Origin: Saururus chinensis | Taxonomy: Eukaryota; Streptophyta; Magnoliopsida; Piperales; Saururaceae | DNA length: 64,000 bases | Assembly: GCA_035235625.1 (NCBI GenBank) | Contig: CP141146.1 | Span: 27,336,501-27,400,500, forward strand | Reading direction: 5' to 3' | Part shown: piece by piece, positions 48,041 to 62,938 of the stretch | How positions within the stretch are numbered: position 1 is the stretch's first letter | How the letters are laid out: each line of letters opens with the position of its first letter | The notes under the pieces: generated by a model | Seen by the model: only the letters and a program-made list of their open reading frames with translations | Database searches by the model: none | Told to the model about the DNA's origin: nothing | Translations under genes and position numbers: made by a program

Positions 48041-48052
48041 GCTCTGATACCA
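48041..48052 (-). other. Primer binding site of the Reina-like element
   Basis: TGGTATCAGAGC on the minus strand, one base from the end of the 5' LTR. It matches the 3' end of tRNA-iMet. Confidence 0.9.
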
Positions 48053-48053
48053 G

Positions 48054-48424
48054 TGATGTACCCGATGTAGGCACAATCGATATAAAGGAGACTCACACAG
48101 GGAAAGGGGAGAAGTAAGGAAGAAAGGGAAGAAGTTCAGAATAATCTCTATTGCATAACTAGAACAAAGAAGGAGGTCGGCCCTTATAGGGAGCGACCAG
48201 TCCCCTAGGGAGTCGCACCAAGTCCTAGCCAGGCCGGCCCAATTCCCTAGGTAGACATGCTAGTTAGTGGGCCAGGCTAGTCCGGGGCCACTAACTGAAC
48301 CAATTACAACTTACATAAGTAAATAACAAGCAAATACTAAGGTTTTACAAAGGAAAATAGTTCTAATGCAAAGAAGTAAACGAGATAAAGTAAAGTCTAA
48401 GAGTCTGGGTGATGGTGCACAACA
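48054..48424 (-). repeat. 5' LTR of the Reina-like element
   Basis: 371 bp, TGTTGTGCACC to GGGTACATCA on the minus strand. It pairs with 43036-43386. The insertion point is a TATATATAAATAAATAAA tract. Confidence 0.92.
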
Positions 48425-48429
48425 TATAT

Positions 48430-50943
48430 ATAAATAAATAAATAAAGGGAACAGTCGGGGCCCTGCTTCTTGGCTGTCGACGGCCTGCGACAGGATCTAG
48501 GCATCCTGACTCGCCGTGCAACGGTGTTCTGGTTGATCGAGTCCCTCTCCAGGTCATGACGAGTGGCCGATGGAAAAATCACAGAGGTTGTGAAATGACC
48601 TTTTTACCCCTATGAGTTAATTATCGTATAATATTAACTTACCCGAATTTGAGGCTCTGGTTCAGGGGCATATGAGTGGATCTAAAAAATTGGGAAAATT
48701 CATAGTGAGAGTTTAATGGGTAACTTAATTATAGACTAATCATTTTGGTGAGTAAAATCCCCAGTGAATGGGTAATTGACCACTTTACCCCTAGATTTAA
48801 TCGTAAACCGTTAAGTCAACCTAGGTCGGTTCAAGGGGTTCACGACCCCGTCACACGCTAGAAAAATTACACAGAGTTCATGAAATCAAGTAGTACGCTT
48901 GAGTTCAATTTTGGACCCGTCAAATGTCAATAAGACTTTAAACCAAATGATAGAAAAACCCTTTGAGTGAATAGCTGACATTCGTGTAAATGGAAGCGTG
49001 AGTCAGTTGGAAAGTGGAGCCTTCTGAAAGGTTAATGACTTAAAATAAACAGAAGGGTAGTGAGATGACCAAATGACCCAATGGAGGGTAGCATACCCTA
49101 AGTGGTAAAATTAGCCTAACGCCCTTAGGGGCAATACATTCTCTTTTTGTCGAAATAGATAACCTGGTTAATCAAGAGTTAGGGTACCCTATAAATGGCT
49201 TCGAAAGGAAGGGGTGTGACCAGTAAGTGATTCAAAGACCTTGTCAGGTCATAGTGTAATGGGAAACAATGGGGCATACCCTAATTCTCAAGGTTTAAGG
49301 TAGCGTATTACACGTGTCTGCAATCGAGTACATCAATCGACTAGAGTGTTATATATGTATCTCGCGGGATGCGTTAGAGTTGTTTACACTCTTAGGCTTG
49401 AACTAGCTGAGCCCTAGCCCTGCAAATGAGTGTAACATGTATTTATTCATTATTTATGCACTAGTGTTAATGCATGTTATTTGTGTTGATTATGTTGATG
49501 CATGCTTTTATTATTGATGCTTTGATTTATATCAGTAACTTAAGATTAATGAAGTTTAATCAAGAGACATGGGTTACCGTTGGATTGGGGAGAACATCTA
49601 ATTAAGATAAAGACTAAAATACCCTCAATAGGGTTTGGGACCTATTCATGGAGTGAACAGGGCCTTGACATAGAATCTTACCTTGGTTAATAAACCAAGG
49701 GTGGTTTTGGGATGTTCTCTGAGTCATAGCTCAGTGGATGAGCTATTTATTGGGCCAATTCACAAGGTGAAGAGGACCCAAATGGTTGAGCAAATACTTG
49801 ACTAGATTAAAATAATCTAGTCTAAGTTCAGATGTTTGGGGGAGTCAATGGTCATAAAGACCTTAGGCTTCTATGGATACATTAGTAATGTCTTATAAGA
49901 CATTTTTTCCCAGAGTTGAGATGGTGGAGATTGCAATATGCTTCTTCATCGCCACGATGGTTTAGGTATTAACCAGAGGGTCTTTACCACGAGTCTCCTG
50001 CAGGTCTTTCCAGGACTATTTAGTACGTATGAAAAGTGGAGTTATATAAGCATCATGGAAGGTTTGTGCTTCTCGCCAATCTGTGTCCATGAGCACAGTT
50101 GAGATCCTCTTTTCCAGATTCATGGCAGGCTATTGAGAGCCCTGGGGATTTGGGTCAAGCTGCTATGAAGCAGTCTACTCTAAGGTTGGAGTCCTTTGTT
50201 TGGAGATTTCTCGAGGGGCGAGTTATCTCTGAGTTACAGATTTGATAGTATTAATTATCGAACATGGGATGTGAAATAATTAATAACATTGTTTTATATT
50301 GCTTGTTAATTAGACAAGTGGAATGGTTGAAGGACTTACTAAAATGTAGGTTGATTGAAAATACCTAAGCATTGCATGTGTGATGCTATGCTTCTTAGGA
50401 TAGAGTAGTTTCTAGGCAGAACTACGTCTGGATCCGATCTTGTTGGAAACATTGGAGATGTTGTTTGATGAGTACGTAGGCAACTAACATTGGGTGATGT
50501 TGGCCTGATCCGAAAAATATTAATTAAACCTTTTTATCTTTTGGAAGCTCTTATCATGAAGGCGAAGAGATTCCATTGTTGTTGTTGTGGTTGCTTCGTT
50601 TAGTTGGTTGCAGATTCTCTAGGCAACAGTAAGTAAGACCAAGACAGGCGAGCACAAGAAGTTTTTGCATTTCTGCAACTCCGGTACGTAAGTGTACCTT
50701 TAGCGTGATAATCAACTTGTAATTTATTTTCAGACGGATGACGGACTTGTACTTAGATGGATGAGCTATTATTGAAATTTTGAGATGTGTAAATATCATA
50801 TGATTTGATATCCGTATGTGTGAACCCCAGATATCATGACCTGGATATTTAATCGAATGATTTGTTTTGTATTCAAGATTTTTTTTTTCGCTACTTACCG
50901 TTCGTGCTAATTAAAAATGCTTTTAAAAATCCGGGTCATGACA
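48430..50943 (+). mobile_element. LTR, 3' part (continues from 43035)
   Basis: It resumes after the TATAT duplication and ends ATCCGGGTCATGACA at 50943. Blocks at 48680-49700 recur at 22160-23432, and blocks at 49840-50230 recur at 56200-56640. No primer site follows at 50944, so it is a solo or truncated LTR. The 5 bp flanks (ACGTA at 42256-42260, CATCA at 50944-50948) do not match. Confidence 0.65.
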
Positions 50944-52327
50944 CATCAATAGAACCAATGATGGTAACTATATGCATGTAGTTACTCCAGAATACGATGT
51001 TGTGTTCGGTAATTTCCAATATTTTTTTCTATTTTTTTTGGAAATATCCATAATTGTTTGGGATTATTTGATGAAATATACATGTTTAGGGTTTTAGGTA
51101 CATAGGGGTATTGACTTAGATGGGGCCACATAGGGACCACTAAGGTGACATGGCATAGGAGAGGAGGAGATTTGCTTTAGGGTATATACCACTCTCCACT
51201 GCCTTCCCTTCTCCCTTACCTATTTAAACTTCCCAAACTAACCCCAGCCTCCATCTTCCTTCTCAAACCCTTGGGGAGAAACCGTAAAGTGGAGGGCTTG
51301 GAGGTTTTTGGTGACCGTAAAGGGAGTACGTCACTGGTAAAGGAGGCGAGGGGAAGGAGCCTACACGAAGACATCACCAGGAAAGAGGTAGGAGTTTATG
51401 ATTGCTATTGAGAGACTTGAATGCATGAATACATAGTTGATTATTTGGAGAAGCCATTAAGTAGAAATGGGACGAAAGGGATGGAGTTATCTATTTCATA
51501 GCGGGTGATTCACAGGCTGACGGTGGCCATGACCAAGATTCTGGTTATGTAAAACAGGATACTAGGTGGCCGGTGAGGAACTCGTCCTCTGTGCATCTCT
51601 TGGAGGCTGAAGTCATCGATAGAGCACTCGGTGTGAAACAGACAACTTATCTTCCCCTTTCCCGTGCACCTTGGTTGGCTACACCTCAAGCGAAATGATT
51701 ATTCAATCGTCGGACCTAAGGGACAGTGTACTGCCAGGGCAATTTGGGCAGATCCATCACTGGCCAGCGTATCCGGCCATGGCACCGCTATGTCATGGCA
51801 GACCATGCTCTATTTTGGTAGGAAAAAATCTCGAGAGTCCTTCTACCCGGGGAAAAGCTCCAACGGGTAGAAGCGGCGGGAGTTTCAGCAGGAGCTTCAA
51901 CGGCCCAAATGACATCATAGTGAAAGTCGTGCTCCTCTGTTTTCAACGTCGGAGCTGGTGATGAGTTAGAAGCAGCGGTGGGCGGTGAAAGGGATCATTC
52001 TAGTTGCACCAAAGGGTGGAGACATAAGCTTTTCGTCATCCCTTGGGCGGCCGAATGGGTAGCAGAGCTCACCAACTGTCCCTCGTCCTCCTCTGCGTGC
52101 ATGGGAAGGGAATGAGGCAACAAAGAGGACTCTGTCCAGTGTCTTTAAAACTACCTACAAGGGTCGAGGGGTGGGCGGTAGAACATTCCAGTTGGCCTAG
52201 ATAGCCAAATTTGTGGCAGTGCTTCCGGCGCATCACCCCTTCACTCTGGGTTGTTTGGGAAGGAAGAAAATGCATGTGGGGAAGACGATCCATGTGAAAG
52301 AATTCAAGCGACCACATCAGTTGCGGG
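50944..52327. other. Old repeat-like sequence next to the inverted duplication
   Basis: LTR-like in look: a CCTATTTAAACTTCCC promoter-like box at about 51219-51234 and a GAGAAACCGTAAAGTGGAGGG leader. There is no protein domain; small frames at 51664-51961 and 52069-52419 show no motif. It may be the continuation of the LTR begun at 42153. Confidence 0.35.
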
Positions 52328-53762
<1,435 letters not shown>

Positions 53763-54525
53763 TAATATTTGTCTTCATGATAATTACTCTGTGGACTTCT
53801 CTTCCTGCTATATGTGTCCAAGGGTTTACAATTTTACTGATACCTGATGAAGAGAACTTATTGCTAATGATTTTTTATATCCATTCTTCATGAAATACTG
53901 CTTCAGGAATTGTACTCCATTCTATTGGTTTTGTATGGCTATCTGTATAAAATATGTAACTATTAAGACTGGAGGATGGATTACACGAGCAAGCAAGCAC
54001 ACATCACACACACTTTCATAACCTATGATAAATGAAGATGCCTGTGGTAGAAAAATGGGACTCACACTGTGGTCCCCATGGTACTCTGGTCGGAAGAGGA
54101 TTAGGGGACTTGGCAAATCACAGGGCTCATGACTATTTATGATGATGTAGAACCTCATATTATTGCCTCTTGAGGGTTGCTTTAGTAAAGACTCCAGGTG
54201 TAACAATCATGCCACGAAGTGCTCATATGGATTTTCATTTTGATTATTAGAAGAGTCAGATGGTGGTATAGAATCCTGCTACCAACAAGTGCTCATATTT
54301 TTTTTTCTTCTTGTACAGTGTAATCTCAACCATACTTTGCAAGATGATTCATGGTCCGGGCAGCTTTAGAGTTTCTTTGCTAGTATATGGAAGTCATTTG
54401 TCTACCTTGAGCAATATTGTATCAATATTGGAGCAATATTGCTACAACGTTGGAGCAATATTGCTCCAACCTGAAAACAATAATGCTCCAAGGTTGGAGC
54501 AATATTGCTACACCGTTGGAGCAAT
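53763..54525. other. 763 bp spacer between the inverted ProRS arms
   Basis: Probably intron 2 sequence plus a short-repeat patch. It has no coding motif; in particular the next ProRS exon is not visible. At 54411-54528 the motif GAGCAATATTGCT recurs about five times and includes a perfect 20 bp palindrome, TTGGAGCAATATTGCTCCAA, at 54450-54469. The right arm begins within this patch. Confidence 0.7.

Positions 54526-54528
<3 letters not shown>
54411..54528. repeat. Cluster of GAGCAATATTGCTC palindromes
   Basis: Four to five copies of GGAGCAATATTGCT are spaced 20-35 bp apart; each core is self-complementary. One copy is a perfect 20 bp palindrome (54450-54469). The cluster sits exactly at the inner end of the right arm. 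Confidence 0.85.
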
Positions 54529-55953
<1,425 letters not shown>

Positions 55954-57264
55954 ACCGAGTCCTTTCACCTGAGCCAGCCCAGTTCAATTGGAATTGGGCC
56001 AGTTTAGGTCTATTTTACTCTTTTTACTATATTTTGTTAATAATATATATATATATAAATAGCAATAAATAAATAAACCACTAAAATCATACTATGGGAC
56101 GAGAAGGGTTTGGATTGTCTAACAACACCCATACCACTATAGTATTCTTAATAAATTGCCCTCAGGGTCGATTGCAAGTTGATACACAGTGTGAATGCAG
56201 ACTCATTCCTTCAAACAAATGCGTGACCTAATAAAATTAATATGGCTTATGTCTTGATTTGGAATCTTGGGACATGGTCTTAGGGACTCAAGGGGTATGA
56301 ATAGTAAAGTCTGCAAAGAATTATTTCTCCCATAGTTGGGGAATGGTGGGATTGTGATACACTTTCTTCACTGCCACAAGGTTTGGGTATTGACCATAGA
56401 GGTCTTTGCCATGAGTTTCCTGCAGGTCTTCACAAAACCATATATAGTGCGTACGAAAAGTAGAGTTTCATGAGCATCATGAAAGGCTTATGTGTCTCGC
56501 CAATCTGTGTCCATGAGCATAGTTGGGATTCATGTCTCTAGATTCATGGTAAGCTTTGAGAGCTCTGTGGATTTGGGTCAAGTAGCAGTTTAAGCAGTCT
56601 ACTCCAAGGCTAAACTTGGGCATTTAGGGATTTTGCAGAGATTAATTTTTGGATCAATTTTAATTATATTTGTGTGTTAGTATCTGATATTGTGATTTTA
56701 ATGTCCAATGACCTTTAACACTGTGAAGAGGGGTTAAGGGCTTGGTTATGACAAAATTGGATAAAGGTAGATAATTAATAGTGGCTTACAAATAATGATT
56801 AAAACCGAAGCTTAGTCCTTCTATGGGTTTTAATAAGTTGTTTGATCCTATTGAGTATAAATGGTTATACTCATGCATCTTCATGATGCAAGTACCTCAA
56901 GGGAGGAGTAGAAGAGCAATAGAGTAGTTAGATTCGTGGAGCGAGGACTCACTGTTTCAGAGTAGGAGTTGCTTTATTTTCATTAGATTGTAACAGGGCA
57001 TGAGAGCTATCATTTCATACTTTATTTGTTATTCACAAACGATTATTAGATTTGCACATGGATGAGACCTCGATCGTTATTTGATGGACTTGAATGACTA
57101 TTGTGGATAATCATGGTTTGATGTTATTATTATGCTAGAAAAATGATAGTCACGGATTGACGTTTATTTTAGTGATTGCTTTGCATGATTATAAAAAACT
57201 ATTTATTCAAGATTTATATTGCATTTTCACTAAAAATATTATTTAGAAAATCCTGCTCCTGACA
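55954..57264 (+). mobile_element. LTR, 3' part, of a decayed Ty3/gypsy element
   Basis: Blocks at 56200-56640 match 49840-50230 (CAGGTCTT, GCATCATG, TCGCCAATCTGTGTCCATGA). It ends GCTCCTGACA at 57264 and is followed by CAGTATCGAAGCC, a mutated iMet primer site. The 5' part may lie left of the ProRS duplication. Confidence 0.6.
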
Positions 57265-58615
57265 GTCAGTATCGAAGCCAAGTTATTGCCATATGCAAGT
57301 TGTTGACTATTCAGAGTGTTAATTAGAGGCTAAAATGGCAGGTTGCTAGGTAGAAAATTTACTTTAGAATTTGTGTTATCTTGTAGGTCGAGATGACACC
57401 AAATCAAGTGTATAACCGTACACGACAAGTTGTCCTGAGCAGAATGTGCTAGAGAACCCTTATGTTGTGGCCGCGCTATTGCAAATGCTACCATGACTAG
57501 AGGGTAGGATGGAGGATCTGGTGCGTCTTCTTTAGGTATCACTGCACAAGGTCAAGATTTGAACCCTACACAGATGGGGACAATGTTCCAAGAGATGACC
57601 AGAACAATACAAGCCAAGACAGAGCTTATTCAGGCACATGTAGTAGATACACATGCTTTACAGGAACAAGGAATGCAAGCAAGAGAGGTTCAGGTGCAGG
57701 TTCTACAACGTGTTGAGGTGGAGAGGCATGAAGCACGTGACTCTGCAATGGTAGAGCATTTCAAGAAGTTAACATCCCTTTTACAGGAGATGATGACCCA
57801 GAGGAGGCAGAAAAGTAGGTGGAAGTTGTGGAAAAGACATTTGTGACTATGGCTACAAACCCTAAACAGAAGGTAGTTGTGGCCTCTTTCATCCTTATAG
57901 GTGACTCTGGTGGAAGATAGTCAAAGATACTTAGTTCTACAGTATAATTAATATATACTGGGATGAGTTCATTGACATCTTTTATTAGAAATATTTCCCC
58001 CCACATGTCAAAAGAAGGAAGGAAAATGAGTTTTTGGGCTTAGAACAGGGAGAGATGTCAGTAGTTCAATATAAGACTAAATTTGTGTAGCTTTTAAGAT
58101 TTGCACGATAAACTATGCAAACCAATGAACAAAAGAGGGAGCACTTTGTTTGGGTTTTAAAGAAGAGACTAAGGTCTAAGCTACTTTCTTCCCGGCTGAC
58201 AGCATTTGCTAATGTAGTGGCTTAGGCCTTGATTCATGAAGATGACTACTTGAGGTCCAAAAAATGGAAAAAGGGAGCTTAGACTAAGAAGAATGGTAGT
58301 AGTTGTTGACTTAAAAAGGCCTAGAAATGACAATTAGGATCAAAGGCCTTTTAAATAGTAAAAAGTTACTTGTCAAGGTTCTAGCCAAAACTCTAGTTTG
58401 AGTTCCAGACAACAGCAGAAGAAGAAATCTGACAAGTGTGGTACTTGCGGAAGATATCACTCTGAGAAGCCCTGTAAGGTGAAACGAGAACTTGTTTTGT
58501 ATGCAATAAGAATGATCATATTGCTAAAGACTACCCTGATAAGCAAGTGTAGGTCAAGGTTGAAGATGCAAAGAAGAATGATGTCGTTGAAGGTACACTT
58601 TTTATCCTTGATTTA
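57265..58615 (+). pseudogene. Gag remnant of a Ty3/gypsy element
   Basis: After the degraded primer site, the 95-codon frame at 57559-57846 reads a coiled, Gln/Glu-rich gag N-terminus (FQEMTRTIQAKTELIQAH...VEHFKKLTSLLQEMM). Further pieces read LGLEQGEMSVVQYKTKFV near 58040-58090 and a zinc-knuckle piece KCGTCGRYHSEKPC at 58435-58475. Stops and shifts are frequent. It is a Tekay/Del-type gag by motif order, inactive. Confidence 0.65.
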
Positions 58616-58999
58616 TAACCCCTAGGCACATGCCACCCCCGAGCCGGACTGGTCCAAGGAGGGAGCGGCACGCGACGTGATGAAGTATTGTTGGATTGCA
58701 AAAGACTTAACCCATCCTTGGGTAGATCACTATAGAGTTGTACACGTACACTTTGTACAAGAGCAAAATGAGCAAGAAAATGACTACTAATTAAAAACAT
58801 TAGTCCACACATACCAACATCCTTAGTCATAAACAACCCGAACATGGCTAAAAATAAGTCCAAGCCCACAATGGCTAATAAGAATCTAAGCTAACATTGC
58901 CTAAAAAAGTGTGAAGTGGAGTCTAAAATATAATTTCAACATGACATGTAATCATACTAACATAATCGAGACATCTCTATAAAACCCATCCCCTCAAGC
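58616..58999. other. Unassigned sequence between two gag remnants
   Basis: A short GC-rich start (CCCCCGAGCCGG) and then AT-rich sequence. No domain, primer site or LTR edge can be defined. It may be a fragment of a further LTR. Confidence 0.4.
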
Positions 59000-59826
59000 G
59001 CCCCCAGTGCCATTGTTGCCTAGGTTGCGTCCTCCAGTGTGAGGAAGGGGAGCCATTCCAGGCCTCCGAATTGCGCTGCCCCAACCCTAAGGTGACAACA
59101 GAGAGGGACGTATGCTTTCCCCAAGCCCCCGTGTGCTTTTGCACCATCGACCAAGCTGTAGACGGGAGATGTCAGGCCTAGGATATGCGAGGCTCACCAG
59201 GTGTTCGGGAAAATGGCCCAATGATGCTGCCACCCAGAAACTTTTTTCCAGAGATGGAGAATGATTGGGAGGAGTACGCGGGTTCTCGCGGAGGACAACA
59301 GGGAGGAGCGGAGCCCTGTTTGGCCCACCTGCAGTTCCCACACTACAACAGGGATGAAGACCTAGTGGAGTGGCTGTACAAGGCAGAGAAGTTCTTCGCC
59401 TACTAGGGGACGCACTCTGAGGCTGAATAGTTGTGTATAGCTGCATTCCAGTTGGACGGCGATGCTTTCGTTTAGTTTCAGAGCTTCGAGAAGGAGGTGC
59501 GCTACCCCACTTGGGCCGCCTTCTCTAATGAATTGTGTATTCAATTCAGCCCCATTGAATTCTAGGACTTCAACGAGATGCTCTCCTCCATGCGCCAAAC
59601 CAACATCGCCCAGGCCTATTATACCGACTTCATGAAGGTTTCCAACCACCTTCCAGATTGGCCGATGGCTACTTCTGTGGGAACGTTCAAGAGAGGGCTC
59701 AAACTAGAGATCTCAGAGGAGATGCGCCATTTTCCATGCTCCAGTATGTGGGATGTCGTGCGGCATGCACGAATTGAGGTGAAGAAATTGACTAGACAGC
59801 GAAGAGGGAGGCGGCTAGGACCCTTC
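59000..59826 (+). pseudogene. Orphan Reina-like gag, cut by the Athila-like LTR
   Basis: The frame reads NDWEEYAGSRGGQQGGAEPC and FPHYNRDEDLVEWLYKAEKFFAY (59260-59403). Then, past stops, it reads FQSFEKEVRYPTWAAFS, AYYTDFMKVSNHLPDWP and VGTFKRGLKLEISEEM (59640-59725), and it ends at RQRRGRRLGPF. This parallels the gag of the element at 43036-48424 closely but with more stops. The Athila-like LTR begins at 59827, so the rest of the element must lie beyond that insertion, outside the window. Confidence 0.8.
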
Positions 59827-61211
59827 TAATGCACTAAAATAATGTTCAATTAAATGTTTACAAATTTTGAATTGCAATCCTATTTTGTGTTAATTCATGG
59901 CTGATTTAGGCTATTTATGTTTTCAATAAGTTAGTTTGACCTTAATTGAGTTTACATGTCTAAACAGGCTTTAACAAGGATCTAAGTAGAAGAGGAAGTA
60001 AAGCCCATCTACCCAAAGCTATTTGAAAGTTAAGAATGGGCTCCTAATGGTCTAAACATGCATGGAATGGTCGAACACAACCTTGTGGACCCGTTTGATT
60101 TGAGATTTGTATGAAGATGACTAAATTAGGAAAGAAGCTGATTCGAACATATTGACAGAGCCTTAGTATTTTGATCATATAGTTTTATGTATAATTTGGA
60201 TGGATATGATTCTGGTGGCATTGGAAAGAAGAAATCCATAGCTACAAATGATATTTCATGAAGAATTCCAATTCTGAAGATTCATGGGTCGAATTTGGTA
60301 TGCAAAGAGACAGCTAGTAAACTAACTCAAGGCCAGCACATAAAGAATATTTTCATTAATTATGATTGATACACATAAGGAAAGACAATAAAGCTAATTG
60401 GATAACTAAAGGAAAATTCAAAGATACTTATTTGCTAAATAAATTATTAATTTATTTAATATCTAATCATTGCCAAAGAAGCAACCAATCAGGTAATCAA
60501 TCAGGATGCAATCTAGACATATGATTTCACTTTCCTCTTTGAAGCAACCCCTTCTATTCCTATAAATAGAGGGGTGGACGTGATAAATGACTCATCCCCT
60601 CCTCTTTAGAGCTCTCCTCTCCTATTTTCTTCTCTCATATTGTATCTTTGTTTTAGTTTTATTGTAATGGCTTTCTAAGCTTTCAAGCTAAGGCAAGGAA
60701 TGAAGCTTGTACTTGATGTTTAATGGATACTTTGATTCAAGTAAGTTCTTTATCATTTTAAATTGATGTTTCATATTTAATGAGTTTATAATCTATATAA
60801 TTATTTGATTCAGCGTTGACGAAAGGCACACTAATTGCTTATAATTCCCTGTGATTATATACTTAATGCTTTCACGTAGTAAACAATCAATTACTATTGT
60901 TTTATTTCAAAGTTTTTTTTAAAGATAAATTTTTCGATTAAGACGAATTTTTATTTGATCTTAATCGAGTTATCAATTGATTCAAATATAAATTAGAGGT
61001 TTATTACAAGTGGATTTCCGATGCCTTAGCTCTTTCTCTTTAGTTGTCTCTTATTCTCTATTTCAACTTCCTTCTCTTTTCTGTTCTCTTCGTAATAGTT
61101 TTCTTTGCCACACAAGGCTTTCCCTGTAGATCGACCTTGTTTCTATAGTTGATAAGTAAAAAAGAAATTTAAACTAGACTAATTCATAGTCTTGGTTTGC
61201 ACGTAACAACA
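59827..61211 (+). repeat. 5' LTR of the Athila-like element
   Basis: It starts TAATGCACTAAAATAATG (a mutated TGATGCACT, judged from the sister LTR) and ends ACGTAACAACA. Length 1385 bp. A TATAAATA box lies at 60561-60568. Confidence 0.88.
60561..60568 (+). promoter_or_regulatory. TATA box of the Athila-like LTR
   Basis: TATAAATA in the context CCTATAAATAGAGGGGTGGACG, conserved in the solo LTR at 13109-13116. Confidence 0.65.
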
Positions 61212-61214
61212 AAT

Positions 61215-61232
61215 TGGCGCAGTTGCCGGGGA
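61215..61232 (+). other. Primer binding site, tRNA-Asp type
   Basis: TGGCGCAGTTGCCGGGGA follows the LTR end by three bases. It fits the 3' end of plant tRNA-Asp with one mismatch (A for C at position 7). This site is typical of Athila-like elements. Confidence 0.8.
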
Positions 61233-61582
61233 TTGCAACGTGTGACAAGAATCCGTTACGAAAAAAAAAACTCATTCTAACTTTACTAATTCTCTAACTT
61301 TTATTTTGCACATTAACTCATTAAATTCAGTCATTTACTTTATGTCATTTACTTTTAGTACTTAAATTCTGTAATTTTTCCTTTTTTTGAGACCGGAGGC
61401 ACTACCCACGTTACTACTGAAATTTTTTCAGGATCAAACGTGTACCTTGATAGTGCCTTTGGCCTTATTTTGCAATTTTAATTTTTGTCCATTAACTTCT
61501 AACTCTCTAAATTTTTATATTTTGCCATTTAATTTTTGCACTTTTACTTTCGTTTATTTCTATAAAAAACATTTGTTGTTGC

Positions 61583-62938
61583 ATGTTCACTTGGGTGCGT
61601 GATAATTCTAGACGATTGAAAAGAGTGAACAAGTCTTTTGAAAATTATCTTTATTTTGATACAATGGAGGATCTAAGAACTAATGAGGAACTAAGAAGTG
61701 ATAATGGAGATAATAATGCACAAAATATTCAAGTTAAAACCTTCCGTGATTATTTACAACCAACTAGATCAAGTTTTCCTTCTTGCATGATTTTTCCAAC
61801 TAATATGGGTGGTTTTGAACTCAAGCCGGGTGTAATTCAATTACTACCCAAATTTCATGGCTTAGATTCAGAAAGCCCATATTTGCATTTAAAAGAGTTT
61901 GAAGAGGTTTGTGCAACTTTGCCAAACCAAAATGTTTCAAATGATGTTATTAGATTAAAACTCTTTCCATTTTCATTAAAGGAAAAAGCAAAAAATTGGT
62001 TGAATTCTTTGAAGCCAAGATCCATTGGAACATGGCAAGAAATGCAAAGAGAATTTTTGAAAAAGTTTTTCCCCACCCATAGAACTAATACACTTAGAAA
62101 GAACATCATGAATTTTTCACAAAAAGAAAATGAGACTTTCTTTCATTGTTGGGAAAGATTTAAAGAACTTTTATTGCTGTGCCCACATCATAGATATGAA
62201 ACATGGTGTACAATTAGTTTCTTTTATAATGGCTTGACTTCTTAAATGAGGCAATTTGTTAAAATGACGTGTAATGGAGAATTTTTGAGTAAAGAACCTG
62301 AGGAAGAATTACACTATTTTGATGTGTTAGCTGAAAATGCTCAATCATGGGAAGATTCTAATGAATTTGAAGGTAGTATTAAGACCAAATCTAATGGGAC
62401 AACTAAGGGGGGCATGTACCTTCTTAAAGAAGAGGATGATGTAAAAGCGAAAATTACAAGTTTAACTAGAAAAGTTGAAGCTATGGAAATTAATAAGGAA
62501 AATATGTCTAAAGCTTCTCCAAAAGCACAAGATATTTGTAGTATATGTGAGAGTGATGGACATCAAACACAGGATTGTCCAACAATCCCTGCTTTTCAAG
62601 AGGTGTTGCATACTCAAGCAAATGCTATGAATACCTACAAAAGGTCTTTTTCTTCTTCTTATTCTGAAACTTACACTCCTAATTAGAGAAATCATCCCAA
62701 CTTTAGTTGGAGAAATGAGTCTAATATGCAGGTACCCCCTTCTTCCTCAAATTATGTTCCACCACATAAGAAGACTCTTGAAGACACATTGCAAATATTC
62801 ATGCAAAGTCAAGCATCAATCAACAACCAAACAATGCAAGCCATCAATAACTTGAAGACTTCTAATCATTCAATTGACCACAGCTTTGAGCACTTAAGAA
62901 AATGGGAAGTTTCCTTCTCAACTTCAACCAAATCCTAA
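61583..62938 (+). pseudogene. Athila-like gag with zinc knuckle
   Basis: The first open stretch (61583-62245, 220 codons) could start at the internal ATG at 61664 (MEDLRTNEELR). It carries GGFELKPGVIQLLPKFHGLD, LKLFPFSLKEKAKNWLNSL and FKELLLLCPHH, the Athila gag core. A TAA after NGLTS (62243-62245) splits it from the next stretch (62246-62686: VKMTCNGEFLSKEPEE and a CSICESDGHQTQDC knuckle, C-x2-C-x4-H-x4-C). A third stretch (62726-62938) follows a stop at 62684-62686 and ends in a frameshift. Gag would form the particle and bind RNA. Confidence 0.85.

Larger units (their letters stand above)
43036..48424 (-). mobile_element. Full-length Reina-like Ty3/gypsy chromovirus, TSD TATAT
   Basis: This is a 5.39 kb element with LTRs at 43036-43386 (3') and 48054-48424 (5'), a tRNA-iMet primer site at 48041-48052 and a polypurine tract at about 43387-43410 (AGTGGAAGCATGGTGGAG on the minus strand). 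TATAT flanks both sides. The order gag-PR-RT-RH-INT with a C-terminal chromodomain-like region, the short LTRs and the compact size suit the Reina lineage. All domains are recognisable, but several in-frame stops make it non-autonomous now. Confidence 0.93.
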
